Origin: Sinonovacula constricta
Lineage: Eukaryota; Mollusca; Bivalvia; Cardiida; Solecurtidae
DNA: 64,000 nt
Assembly (NCBI GenBank): GCA_007844125.1
Contig: CM017572.1
Coordinates: 37,878,736-37,942,735 of the forward strand
Direction of reading: 5' to 3'
Part shown: one piece after another, positions 23,923 through 35,800 of the stretch
Numbering within the stretch: position 1 is the first letter of the stretch
Layout of the letters: every line of letters begins with the position of its first letter
Position numbers and translations under genes: made by a program
Notes under the pieces: model-generated
The model's input: only the letters and a program-made list of their open reading frames with translations
Databases searched by the model: none
Told to the model about the DNA's origin: nothing

Positions 23923-26900
23923 CTGAAAATAGAACAATAAAATGTTACTACAGCCAGTATCAGTGACTGAAAACGGAACAATAAAATGTTACTACAGCTA
24001 GTATTAGTGGCTGAAAATAGAACAATAAAATGTTACTAAGCTGGTATCAGTGGCTGAAAATAGAACAATAAAATGATACTACAGCCAGTATCAGTGACTG
24101 AAAACGGAACAATGAAATGTTACTACAGCCAGTATCAGTGAAAACAATAAAATGTTACTAAGCTAATATTTGTGGCTGAAAATAGAACAATAAAATGTTA
24201 CTAAGCTGGTATCAGTGGCTGAAAATAGAACAATTAAATGTTACTACAGCCAGTATCAGTGACTGAACATAGAACAATAAAATGTTACTACAGCCAGTAT
24301 CAGTGACTGAACATAGAACAATTAAATGTAACTACAGCCAGTATCAGTGACTGAACATAGAACAATAAAATGTTACTACAGCCAGTATCAGTGACTGAAC
24401 ATAGAACAATAAAATGTTACTACAGCCAGTATCAGTGACTGAACATAGAACAATTAAATGTTACTACAGCCAGTATCAGTGACTGAACATAGAACAATAA
24501 AATGTTACTACAGCCAGTATCAGTGACTGAACATAGAACAATTAAATGTTACTACAGCCAGTATCAGTGACTGAACATAGAACAATAAAATGTTACTACA
24601 GCCAGTATCAGTGACTGAAAATAGAACAATTAAATGTTACTACAGCTAGTATCAGTGGCTGAAAATAGAACAATTAAATGTTACTACAGCCAGTATCAGT
24701 GACTGAAAATAGAACAATAAAATGTTACTACAGCCAGTATCAGTGACTGAAAATAGAACAATTAAATGTTACTACAGCTAGTATCAGTGGCTGAAAATAG
24801 AACAATTAAATGTTACTACAGCCAGTATCAGTGACTGAAAATAGAACAATAAAATGTTACTACAGCCAGTATCAGTGACTGAAAATAGAACAATTAAATG
24901 TTACTACAGCTAGTATCAGTGGCTGAAAATAGAACAATAAAATGTTACTACAGCCAGTATCAGTGACTGAACATAGAACAATAAAATGTTACTACAGCTA
25001 GTATCAGTGACTGAACATAGAACAATTAAATGTTACTACAGCCAGTATCAGTGACTGAACATAGAACAATTAAATGTTACTACAGCCAGTATCAGTGACT
25101 GAACATAGAACAATAAAATGTTACTACAGCCAGTATCAGTGACTGAACATAGAACAATAAAATGTTACTACAGCTAGTATCAGTGACTGAACATAGAACA
25201 ATTAAATGTTACTACAGCCAGTATCAGTGACTGAACATAGAACAATAAAATGTTACTACAGCTAGTATCAGTGACTGAACATAGAACAATAAAATGTTAC
25301 TACAGCCAGTATCAGTGACTGAACATAGAACAATAAAATGTTACTACAGCCAGTATCAGTGACTGAACATAGAACAATAAAATGTTACTACAGCCAGTAT
25401 CAGTGACTGAACATAGAACAATAAAATGTTACTACAGCCAGTATCAGTGACTGAACATAGAACAATAAAATGTTACTACAGCCAGTATCAGTGACTGAAC
25501 ATAGAACAATAAAATGTAACTACAGCCAGTATCAGTGACTGAAAATAGAACAATTAAATGTTACTACAGCCAGTATCAGTGACTGAAAACAAAACAATTA
25601 AATGTTACTACAGCCAGTATCAGTGACTGAACATAGAACAATAAAATGTAACTACAGCCAGTATCAGTGACTGAAAATAGAACAATTAAATGTTACTACA
25701 GCCAGTATCAGTGACTGAAAACAAAACAATTAAATGTTACTACAGCCAGTATCAGTGACTGAAAATAGAACAATAAAATGTTACTAAGCTACTATCAGTA
25801 ACTGAAAATAGAACAATTAAATGTTACTACAGCCAGTATCAGTGGCTGAAAATAGAGCAAATAAAATGACAAGTTACATCGATATCCAAAGGTGCCTTTA
25901 CAAATTGGTATAGACTGAACAGCAAATAGTGTAGATCTTTAACAGACCCAGCAACCACTAACCCAGCAACCACTAATCCAATGCAGATTAGGTGGTGCAG
26001 ATTCTTTAATGATATTACATGTCATGTAAGACAACAGCTTAAAGGTGGTATCCAACAGTTTGCATATATCAAATTCATGTAACAATACCTTACCACTGCT
26101 TTGGGGAATTAGGGCATCATTTCTGCACACTTTAGTATAAGTAAATATGGGTTTGAACCTTTCCTACATTGTTTGACAGTACAAATCTAGAAATATATAT
26201 ACCAAACTGACCTCTGCTAAACATAGATACCAACATCGGAGCGGATAACACGGATGACGATATACCGTAATCTCAAAAGTGAGTTGTCACATGTTTTTTC
26301 CTAGTTGAAAATAGCTATCTGTGCAGCATGGCTCAGATAGGAAATACCTGCCTGAAATAAGGACTGGGGATTTATGTTTCCCTGTTCACAGTGATCTAGG
26401 GCATCCATGAGCAGTATTTTGCAAGATCTTTTTAGGTAACAATGACTTATTTGGTTACTTGAGGAAAAATATTTTGGTCCAAACTGTCGGATACCACCTT
26501 TAATGGGTAATTTATATTTCTTTGACAAAACTTACTTTTCTGCCAACCCAGACTTCTTCATTAATGAGTCAAATGTAGACTTGGAGATTTCAACTGCTTC
26601 ATTGGGGTAACACAGAGTGGTCGCAGCAAATGCGGCAGCCGTACCAAACAAGGTCTTACGTACTACACCACCTAGGAAATACAATATATGTCCATAAATA
26701 AATAAAAATCAAACAGTGGACAGTTAACCAGTTTGTACAAAAATACCATCCATTGGCAATAAATATGAACTAAATTATACAAAACAATAATGCAATGTGA
26801 AGTATTTTTTACTTTTTATTTTTTTTTAAATATATTACAGCAACCATTTATGATCATTATAGCAAACGTCCAGCTGTTTGGTGGAGGAAGACCCCAGACA

Positions 26901-29900
26901 AATGTCTGGGTAGAACCACTGGTGCACCGCAGGTAACCTGGAAGACCTCACATTAAGTCCTTCGCGCAGAACGGGACTCAAACCCACGTAGTGAGAGGAT
27001 AGGCAGTCAGAGGAGTTATAAATTGGAGACTCAACCACTACGCCAAAGGCGCCCTATTTTACTTTTTAACAACATGATATGACCATATATAAAAATAAAT
27101 AAATCCTAGGAAAATTTAGTCCAATGTTATATAACAAGCCCTTCTAAACCCATCAATGTTGTTCACACATCACACAGTACTGGCACATTAAATGGATGGC
27201 ATATATTTTGCCTTATATCTTTAATCACAGCAAATCGGCCCCAAAGGAGAAAGTGTAATTGATTGTAATATTACATCAACAGATATGGTATTCATCAGAT
27301 ATGGTATTTCTAGCTAATACGAGTAATGATAGTTTTACAATTGTCTGGAAACAAAACATGTCTCGACTCTGCAGCCAACTGTGGGTCCCTGACCTACAAA
27401 GATAAGGAGCAAGAAGTGGTTCGGGTCCATCACTCTTACTGCTGAAACCTGATGTCAGGAAATTCCCACATACAGAAACAACTCCAATACAAGGCTGCAA
27501 TCAGACATTTTTTTTTATATTTTTATGGTTATATAAATTCAGCCATATTGTGGCAAATACAGCTTCTGCCTAAGAACATTTATGTGACAAAAAATTGCAA
27601 GCAAAGAATTTCTCCCAAGTTTCCAGACAAAAATTGTTTCAAATGTAACAAAATTAAAAAAAAAAGTTTGGTTAAGCAATTTGTTATTATTCATAACATT
27701 TCACATTTATTGGAAATTACTGTATTATTATTTATTATTATTATATTTTATTATTCAACAATAATGTCTAATAATCAAATAACAATATTACAATTAATAC
27801 AGTATCAAGTTAAAAAATAAAACTAAACAAAACCTTTGTCATGTTGGGCTAGATTTCAGCCCAACTTTTCAACGTGTATGCATTAGTTGAAGTACACCAG
27901 ATGAACATGTATCCAGTGTGTGGAGATTTCCTACCTCTGTAACCCAGGACAACACCTCCCAAGCCTGACAACGTGATGATCGCCATGCGAGGCAGCACTC
28001 CATCCTCTGTACGGATATAGTCCACCGTGGCTGAACAGAAAGGGTCAAAATAAAGATTATAATCCATTGGAACTTCTATACAGCATGGTCAACTGTAACA
28101 TGGGAGTCTATTAGTGATGGTGCCCGGAATGTTGAAATGGTAACAATATTGGGCATATAATTCCAGCAATCAATTGTACTAAAATGATGCTAAAGACTGC
28201 ACACTTGTTTACTCACTATTTTGTTTTAAAGGTGGTATTCGACAGTTTGGACCAAAAATATTTTCATCATACATCTTAGTAAACCATTGTCATCTGAACA
28301 GATCTCGTAAAATTCTGTTTATTGGTGTCTTACACCTGACAGAAAAGTGAACCATAATGCCACAATCACCATTACAAACATGTATTTCCTATCTGAGCCA
28401 CGCTGCACAGTTAGTTAGCTTTTTTTAAACCAAGAAAACCATGTGATCACTTATGTTTTAGTTCATCAACGTCATTCACTGTAAAATTGATGTCTATTTT
28501 TAGCAGGAATTCCAATCATTCTTATTTAGAGATATTGTTACATATATAAAATGTAGGCAAGCTGATGGATACCACCTTTAAGTGTAAATGTATTTAAGCA
28601 AGTGTAAGTTGGATGGATGGTTTCAGGGAGAGAAATATGCAATGACTCCAGACTAAGAACTTTCATTTGTCATTCATCACCAGTTTTTGTCTTAAGAAAA
28701 GGTTTTAATAAAGAATAATTAAATTGTGTGTTTTAATACAGCCCTAAAGATCGATCAGTAATTGTGATGATCAATTCTCCCTATATACATGTATATACAC
28801 ACAATAGGGATGGGATTTGTCGGCATTTTTGCCGATACTATTCAGCGACATTTCTATCATTATAGCACAGGGCCACTTATGAGGTGCCCAGGAACTGAAC
28901 CCAGCCGGTCCATTACACCAACACAGCGAGTTAGGCCTAATGCTGTCCCCTTAGCTCTGAGCGTTAGGAAGGAAGTAACTACTACCAACTTTGAAGTCTT
29001 TGGTTTGACCCGGCCAGGGTTTGAACCCGAGACCTCCTGATCCACAAACTGATGCTCTACCACTTAAGCTTTTGCAGCCGTTACACACGAGAGGAGTACA
29101 TGTAACTCATAAATGTTATACTGCAGTTCTTTATACAGCAGATTGGTTTCTTGGACCTTGGAGACAGCCTTCACCTTTAACAATATCACACATATCTCTG
29201 TAAGATGGCTTTAACATCTTATCAACAGTTTAAGAGAAATATTCCCTTACCACAAAGATTCACAGTCTACTGACACTACCAGCTTTGGTAATTAACTATT
29301 CCATTATGACTGTTTCCTTCAATGTATTTTGTTCTTAAATTTAGTAAAAGTGTTATAAAATGGAATCAAAGTTTTCATGTTACACAATGTCACACTCCTA
29401 CAGACCGTTTTTCATAGTCGAAGGAAATCGTGAATTAAATTATACATAGTGTACACAAATAATACAGCAAACAATTTCTTATACAAGAAGCAAGTGGTGG
29501 CTGGAAAAAAAAGTTTACAGAGATCTCCAACATAAGTGATGTCAGAGAAGTCGTGTGACATTCTGCACTGGTGGACATTATAAAGTGGCACAGAGTTAAT
29601 TTTGACATGTTTAGCTGTTCATAGCCGGGTAAAGTGGGTTTAGTGATGTCAGGGAAGAAAAAATAAAACAGACATTATTTTACCCAGGATTAATTTTTTA
29701 GTTAAGAGGATTATTCTAAGGCTGTGTAACATAGGGAGAAAAATGTGCAGCCTGTCCGGGACTCAAACCCGGGACCCTTCGCTAACAGGGCAAATGCTCT
29801 TCCGACTGAGCTAACCAGACCGCTTACACATTCTCTCCTGATCACCAGGCTACAGCTGTATTTCCTTTTAATTGTTAGTAATCTTTCAGTTATGCCTTCC

Positions 29901-32330
29901 AAAGGACTAAGCAGAAAATAGTGTAAACAGAATTGATCAACACTACTTGCCTAAGCCTGGTGAATTTGTGACAGAATGGATCAACACTACTTGCCTAAGC
30001 CTGGTCAATTTGTGACATTGGCTAAGCATAAACAAGACTGATGACTTACATATTGTATGAGCTTTCCCTGTGCTGTAAACATCCCCAACTTTGTTGGCAG
30101 TACCCTGAAAGTAACACAGAAATATGTAAACATTAGTCTTGGTATATTGCAAGGCCAAAGGACGTACATATATGTTGAAATTATAAAACATGTGCAACAC
30201 CAAACACATGTCTTGTCACTTGTTTTATTTGTTCATTTCAGTGTTTTTCACAAGTCTATCCTATTTAGGGATGCTTAATGATCTTGTCTGAAACTGTGTG
30301 CACAGAAAAAAGAAACTTTTAATATGCAGGTGACAGTTTTCTTTGCGGGTGGCAGTGTTTGATTGTTGATTTTTTTAATAGTCTCAATTTTAATATTTTA
30401 TCTGATACCAACATAAGGTTGGTAGATAAAGATAGGATAAACAGTTCACTAAACTGTTGTTCTACATTTACGACCTACAATATCAAGACCAACCCACCTC
30501 CACAGACTGCCACCATCCAAACACGTGTTGTCTCACAACGGACACCCCACTACGGAAGGTACTGATCTTCTCTGGTAAAACTACCACCTCTTCCTTGGGG
30601 CTGCCATATAATGGCAGCTGTAATAGAAAATATGAAAGTTTGGAGCTAAAAAGGAAGAAAAATAAATGTAAGCGACATATTAACTGTGATTACTTACTGA
30701 GGCATATCTTTGATCCATTATTACTTATGTTGTACAAGACCTGATTTGTTTTGATTTTGTGTGTGTGTGTTTTTTAAATACATTGCAGCAAATATTTATG
30801 ATCATTACAGCTATGTCCATATTTGGTTGAGGAAGACCACAGACAGATGTCTGGGTAGAACCACCACCAGCACACTGCAAGTCAGCTGAAAGACCTTCCT
30901 TTGTCCAGAACAGGACTCAACCCCATGCAATGACAGGCTTAACTGTCAGAGGTGTTACAAATCATCAACTTTACCAATTCGCCACAGCATCCCCTGAACC
31001 TATATGACTGTTGACTATATTGATAGAAGTGGTAAAAAAAAATATCACCAAAATTTTCCAGCCGCCCAGCGACAAAAGCTTTGATGAAGTTAGCATCATC
31101 ATGGACTTTACTATAGCGACAAAAATTTACAATGAAGTTAGCATCAAATCGGACTTCACTATAGCAACAAAAGCTTTACAATGAAGTTAGCATCATGTCG
31201 GACTTCAATAAAGCGACAAAAGCTTGACAATGAAGTTAGCATCATATTGGACTTCACTATAGCAATAAAAGCTTTACAATGAAGTTAACATCAAATCGGA
31301 TTTCACTATAGCGACAAAAGCTTTACAATGAAGTTAGCATCATGTCGGACTTCAATATAGCAACAAAAGCTTTACAATGAAGTAAGCATCATATCGGACT
31401 TCCATATAGCAAAAAAAGCTTTACAATGAAGTTAGCATCATGTCAGACTTCACTACAGCAACAAAAGCTTTACAATGAAGTTAGCATCTTGTCAGACTTC
31501 ACTATAGCAACAAAAGTTTTACAATGAAGTTAGCATAATGTCGGACTTCAATATAGCGACAAAAGCTTTACAATGAAGTTAGCACCATGTCGGACTTCAC
31601 AATTGTGACAAAAGCTTTACAAAGAAGTTAGCATCATGTCAGACTTCAATATAGCAAAAAAAAGCTTTACAATGAAGTAAGCACCATATCGGACTTCACT
31701 ATAGCGACAAAAGCTTTACAATGAAGTAAGCATCTTGTCAGATTTCACTAGATTTGTGTTATAGTGTTATGTCAGTTTATTATTCATTTAGTTTTCTTTC
31801 AACCTGTATGTTTTAAATATTCAGTGTTATTGTTTACATTTGCATACTTATCTGCCTTAAGTTAAAAGTACAGAAAATTAATTACATTAGCCAAAAATAT
31901 TACACCAAAATTATATTTAACCTAGTTGTTAATTGAACAAATTGACAGTCACGTGGGTGATATTGTTGCTGGGATAAATGTGAGAGTAACAAATGTTAGA
32001 AGGAGGATCTTGTATATCAGTTATGGATCAGGACAAGGTTGTGTTTAAAGTACTCATGGTTATATTATTTTCACATTTTCCTTGTCTTATGATTAATTTT
32101 TACATTAATTATATTTTCACCGATGTTTTTACATTAATAAAACAAGCACCCAGTGCAGTAACTCTTGCTTAAAGTCTTCTTATAAACATTGAAAATATCA
32201 ATCCAAACAAGCTCACTTGTGAAATAGGGACAGTCTTCTTGTCATCTGTATCCCCAGCTGCGTAAACTGTTCCACCAACCAGTGGTACTCCAGCCAACAT
32301 TGAACCCTTGGCAATGTGTCGAACAAACAT
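23901..32330 (-). CDS. APOOL: MICOS complex subunit MIC26/MIC27 (apolipoprotein O-like)
   Basis: Inner-membrane MICOS subunit that helps shape mitochondrial crista junctions; family members bind cardiolipin. Six exons on the minus strand: 32330-32217, 30617-30498, 30104-30050, 28030-27935, 26671-26536 and 23922-23901. All junctions are GT-AG with matching phases and give 180 residues. The pattern fits APOO/APOOL: an N-terminal segment, QLPLYGSP like APOOL QLPIYTAP, then the hydrophobic VLPRMAIITLSGLGGVVLG and TLFGTAAAFAATTLCYP, two likely membrane segments around a short basic link. It is shorter than human MIC27 (about 268) and MIC26 (about 198). The first ATG follows an acceptor (TTTTCAG|ATG), so a 5' UTR exon lies upstream. 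The last intron is filled by array F. MIC26 versus MIC27 is uncertain; resemblance is closer to APOOL. Confidence 0.87.
23922..25862 (-). repeat. 44-bp array repeating the last-exon 3' splice site (array F)
   Basis: About 44 copies. In APOOL sense each unit reads TAGTAACATTTTATTGTTC then TATTTTCAG and TCACTGATACTGGCTG. Thus each contains a branch-point-like TAGTAAC, a T-rich tract and CAG, the same string that forms the acceptor of the last APOOL exon. The array fills most of the last intron (26535-23923). Variants include AATTAAATG/AATAAAATG, GAACATAG/GAAAATAG and GCCAG/GCTAG on the plus strand. Confidence 0.95.
26041..26503 (+). mobile_element. MITE with inverted termini (TTAAAGGTGG family), longest copy
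   Basis: Left end TTAAAGGTGGTATCCAACAG, right end AACTGTCGGATACCACCTTT followed by AA. Internal blocks GGGGAATTAGGGCATCATTT, CTGCTAAACATAGATACC and GCATGGCTCAGATAGGAAAT link it to the other copies. Inside the last APOOL intron, just before exon 5 on the gene strand. Confidence 0.8.
26536..26671 (-). CDS. APOOL: APOOL exon 5 (second hydrophobic segment)
   Basis: Acceptor ATTTCCTAG|GTGG, donor GAAAA|GTAAGT. Encodes GGVVRKTLFGTAAAFAATTL through CYPNEAVEISK to KKSGLAE plus two bases of Lys. The CYP motif after the hydrophobic stretch matches APOOL. Confidence 0.88.
26826..27053 (-). mobile_element. tRNA-headed SINE, copy 2
   Basis: On the minus strand: GGCGCCTTTGGCGTAGTGG head, GACTGCCTATCCTCTCACTA, B-box-like GGGTTTGAGTCCCG, tail GGGGTCTTCCTCCACC and GCTGGACGTTTGC. 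Same family as 15297-15510. In an APOOL intron. Confidence 0.75.
27935..28030 (-). CDS. APOOL: APOOL exon 4 (first hydrophobic segment)
   Basis: Acceptor CTTTCTGTTCAG, donor ACAGAG|GTAGGA. Encodes (S)TVDYIRTEDGVLPRMAIIT and LSGLGGVVLGYR, the diagnostic Apolipoprotein O segment (family form PRxGVIxxxGLxGLxxAR). Confidence 0.9.
28225..28579 (-). mobile_element. MITE with inverted termini (TTAAAGGTGG family)
   Basis: Plus-strand left end TTTAAAGGTGGTATTCGACA, right end GATGGATACCACCTTTAA. The interior is the reverse complement of the 7848-8206 copy (AACATGTATTTCCTATCTGA, TGATGTCTATTTTTAGCAGG). In an APOOL intron. Confidence 0.8.
28808..29082 (-). mobile_element. tRNA-headed SINE, second family, copy 2
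   Basis: Reverse copy of the element at 20068-20352. It contains GTCGGCATTTTTGCCGATAC at its plus-strand left and the B-box complement GGGTTTGAACCCGAGACC plus the A-box complement GCTCTACCACTTAAGC at its right. Confidence 0.8.
29735..29830 (-). mobile_element. tRNA-like sequence (SINE head or tRNA pseudogene)
   Basis: The minus strand reads GTTAGCTCAGTCGGAAGAGC, a good D-arm/A box, then a T arm CCGGGTTTGAGTCCCGG with five paired bases. The anticodon arm can be drawn with a TGT anticodon. The acceptor stem pairs poorly (at least two mismatches in seven), so I call it tRNA-derived rather than a working tRNA gene. Confidence 0.55.
29935..30020. repeat. 44-bp direct duplication
   Basis: Two tandem copies containing ATCAACACTACTTGCCTAAG and CCTGGTSAATTTGTGACA, differing by a few bases. 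It lies just past the donor of APOOL exon 3 on the gene strand. Confidence 0.85.
30050..30104 (-). CDS. APOOL: APOOL exon 3
   Basis: Acceptor TGTTACTTTCAG, donor ATAT|GTAAGT. 55 bp encoding GTANKVGDVYSTGKAHTI plus one base. Matches the family's segment between the tryptophan-bearing helix and the first membrane segment. Confidence 0.85.
30498..30617 (-). CDS. APOOL: APOOL exon 2
   Basis: Acceptor TTTCTATTACAG, donor GTGGAG|GTGGGT. 40 codons: LPLYGSPKEEVVVLPEKIST then FRSGVSVVRQHVFGWWQSVE. LPLY corresponds to LPIY of APOOL. Confidence 0.88.
30775..30993 (-). mobile_element. tRNA-headed SINE, copy 3
   Basis: Reverse orientation. Shares ATTTATGATCATTA, GTTGAGGAAGACCACAG and GATGTCTGGGTAGAACCACC with the copy at 26826-27053; the head (GGGGATGCTGTGGCGAATTG) is eroded. 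In APOOL intron 1. Confidence 0.7.
31058..31748 (-). repeat. 49-bp array with 3'-splice-site-like units (array G)
   Basis: About 14 copies. In plus orientation the unit reads GCRACAAAAGCTTTACAATG then AAGTTAGCATCATGTCGGAC and TTCACTATA. In APOOL sense this contains GATGCTAAC (branch-point-like) and CTTTTGTTGCTATAG. It lies in APOOL intron 1 about 440 bp before exon 2. A single extra copy occurs at 32811-32859, upstream of the first coding exon. Confidence 0.93.
32217..32330 (-). CDS. APOOL: APOOL first coding exon
   Basis: 38 codons beginning MFVRHIAKGSMLAGVPLVGG and ending KKTVPISQ at donor CAA|GTGAGC. The ATG directly follows the acceptor AATTTTCAG, so translation starts at the first base of this exon and an untranslated exon lies upstream. 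Confidence 0.85.
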
Positions 32331-32810
32331 CTGAAAATTAATGTGTATCTTAGTAATTTCCCCAATTTGATTAAATGCCAATGGACATAGTTTCCCTTTT
32401 TTTCAACATACATGACATTGACATGCAGAGAAAAAAAAGGAAGATCAATGCATGAGGTTAATAAGTCTCACCAACCCTACATATCGGTTTTGAAGATATT
32501 TTTTGTCACACGAACTCCTAAATTGGTAATTTGGTAATTTTATAATCACTTCAATATGGCATGTCTGTAATAGTGATAACATTCTACAACTGAGGACAAA
32601 TGGATAAAGATGTAAAGAATTAATAATATGTGAAAAGGTGTCAGGTAAAATAAGGACAAACTGATAAATGTTAGTAAGGTGTTAAAAGGAGATTAGATCA
32701 TATTAATCAGGCAAAATGATATTAATGATAATTAATCACCATTGGGTGCTGTCACTTGGAACAGTGCCCAGAGTTGTGAAAAACATGAATTTCAAAGAAC
32801 AAATTATTTT

Positions 32811-32859
32811 TACTACAGCGACAAAAGGTTTACAATGACGTTAACATAATATCGGACTA
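32811..32859 (-). repeat. solitary copy of the array-G unit
   Basis: ACTACAGCGACAAAAGGTTT, ACAATGACGTTAACATAATA and TCGGACT match one 49-bp array-G unit, about 1.06 kb away from the array and on the other side of the first coding exon. Confidence 0.8.
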
Positions 32860-35800
32860 AAGAAGACAAGATGTGCTAATTGTATCTGGGCTGCTTCCAA
32901 TGTTAGCATTATTATTGTAATCTGTTTAAACTAGATGTTCAATTGATTATATTGTGTATAGCAGATATACATGAAATGCAGATTTACGTATAAAGCAATG
33001 CTGCAGGAATATCACTTAGTGACAAGGAGAGGGAGAAAATGTTATTAGAACTAGTGTTCCACTGACTGTGCATTGTATAGTAGGCTTAGACATTAGCCAA
33101 CAAGGGGCAACACTATGGCTCTAGACAGGGTTTGCAATAGGGATAAATTTAGATTCAGATCACAGGGATGTTATGTTAACAAAATAAATCAAAGCGAGTG
33201 TAGCAGCTTTACAGATGCTCTAGTGACCAACTAACAACTGAGAGTTAATTGTGAACTCAGTCTAACTTGGTCGCGTCCGGTAGCTCTTATTTAGACCTAA
33301 TTTAAGTTAAAATGCAATCATTTGTAAAGCAATGTATGTTACAAAATAGTTTCTACAAATGAATGTTAGTGATTGTATTGCAGCTTTTGATAAGCTATAA
33401 AAGGAAAAAGGTAGTTATTTTGTAGCTGAAAACCTGCCTGCTTTCTAATGCATGTACCATGGAATGGATGATGGAACAGCAAGTGACCATTAGTGATTTC
33501 TTGTATGCAGGATGAAACTTACACCAACCAAAAATCGTTTTAATTAAACGACAAAACTGGCTGGTTACACTTACAAAACTGCATTGTAACGAAATGACAA
33601 AAAAGTTCCAATTTATAGAGTGTCAGAGTAGCCCTGCAGTGACATGTTAGCTTTCCTCATTACACTAGTAGTAGAAATAATTCATGAATACATTTTGCTT
33701 TGCCATGAGTAAACTACTAACAGAACCGTAAAACATTTTTTTTAACAAGTTCGAATTGTTTACAGTCCGAATACATATGAGGCAACACTACAACTGTTAC
33801 TCAGCTTCTGGGATAGACAATATCTATATCAAATAATTACTTTCAATAAAAACAATTTGTCAGGTTAAAAATATATATTATTGTCAAAAAAAAACCTGCT
33901 TAGGCACTGTTGTAAGAACAGAAAGAACAAGAAAACGCCGGTCACCTTCGTTGATTTTCAAGGGTTACACGACACTAAAAGCAAGAATATTTTAGTATCT
34001 TGCAACCTTGATCGTTTTACAAGGATAACTTCCAAGGGTTGCCGTATACGTGTAAGTTCGATAACCATGTTAATCATGATGTCCGAAATTAGGCATCTGG
34101 GGACATTAAGTAGAACGGATGTCGTTGGAGAAGAAGAGGCATAAAGTAGGACGGATGTTGTTGCGGTTGATCATATGAAGTAGAGGACGAATTCGAGTGA
34201 CAGTAAAAGAGGTGATCTTTTGAGGTTGTATAATTTGTAAGTTAGATGTGTTTTTTGGTATTTTTTATGTTTTAGATGACAAAACCAAACGATATTCCTA
34301 ACAATTTTTGTATTTGAAATAACAAAAACTAAATAAGATAATCATAATTTGGCACTGTTCTCAGACTCAATTAATGCGGTGTGGTGTCCTTGATACCAGA
34401 CAATGTTTGTTTTTGAATCTCCTCACATAGACACAAGTAGTGTTTATATTGACGTCCAGTTGTAACTGGCAAAGAAAGACCCAAGACAAATGTTTAGGTA
34501 GAACCACCGATGCAGCGAAGGTCAGATGGAAGTCTCTGACCCCATATACCTGATGGTATGTAGTTGGCTCTTTTTCAGATAAATGGAAAAAATAACGGCC
34601 ATCACTTTTTTTGCTTAGTTTCAAATCTGGTTGCACAAACTCAATTATTTTGTTGTATTTATGTCATATTGAATGAAAATATAAATTATAATTTTATATT
34701 ATCACATTTTTTCTTTTACTAAATATTTATTTTTTATGTAAAAGATGTCAACCTTTAAAGTTTTGACATTTGTGACAAAAAAATACTAATGACCAAGTTA
34801 TGACAAGCAACACAAAGCTGTGTACTTGTTTAAATAATATCTTTGCAGGTAATATGAAAGAACAATATCTTAATAATACAATTTATGCAAACAGATTCGA
34901 AACTAAGCATAAGAATGTCATGGCCATTATTTTTTTAAGTTATCTGAAAACAGCTCTCTCTATATAACTCAGCCAGGTCGGGGAGGTGAGCATACTTACA
35001 TAACATAATATTCAATAAACTTAATCCACAAGGTGGAGATTTGTGTCAGTAACATAGCTTTTTTTTTATAATACAATCATTCATTATTTGAATTGCTAGC
35101 CTATAGGTGAGGTTAACATAAAAAGTCTGCTCACAAGTTTTGTTCCATTGTACATTTTTGTTATTATGTTTGATTGTTTATTCACATTATATATGGACTG
35201 CAATAATACATCATGCTGCCCAGGAGCAAGAATAAGGGTACAAGAGGTACAATTTCTGGTCAGGATCTAAACCTTAATGTAGAAGAGATATTCCTGCTAA
35301 GCTGCGTCATTGGGGTCTTATCCCACTGGTTGCTGTTATGACCATGAATGTGTAATGCAGGCTGGCACTTTCCAATGGTCACCCATCTATACACAAGCCA
35401 AAGTAACCTTTGCTTATCCACGCAACTTTGGAAGCCGCTTAAACCGTGTTGCTAAAGAGTAAACCTAGCAGCGACTCCAGTTTGAAGTGCTAACATGTCT
35501 ACCACTGTGACCATTACAATTGTGTTGCTGTAATATTTGTAAAACAAAATAAATCAGCATATCTTAAAAAGATCCTCGTTTTATAAGACATTTCCCTACA
35601 AATCTAAGGCCAGCTATAACTTGCTATATGATCTATTTAAGGAGAACTGGCCTTTCACTACATTTATTAAGTTTGTTTCAAGTACATACTAGAATTTCAT
35701 GCAGTAAAATAATACCAGTGCATCCAGTCAAGAAAATAATACAGAGACAGGAGACATCAGTTAAACATTTTGCTGATTAACAAATTGAATTTTTGCAGAC

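Noticed and set aside
27452..27820. 122-codon plus-strand frame inside the APOOL gene
   Set aside because: AT-rich low-complexity peptide (Ile/Asn/Tyr/Lys) antisense to an intron; no domain.
29735..29830. Functional tRNA-Thr(UGU) gene on the minus strand
   Set aside because: D and T arms are good, but the seven-base acceptor stem has at least two mismatches and two wobble pairs, and tRNA-derived SINEs are abundant here.
33881..34144. 87-codon frame in the APOOL-CRYZ gap
   Set aside because: No recognisable domain. It overlaps the CpG-rich candidate promoter, and its openness can follow from composition.
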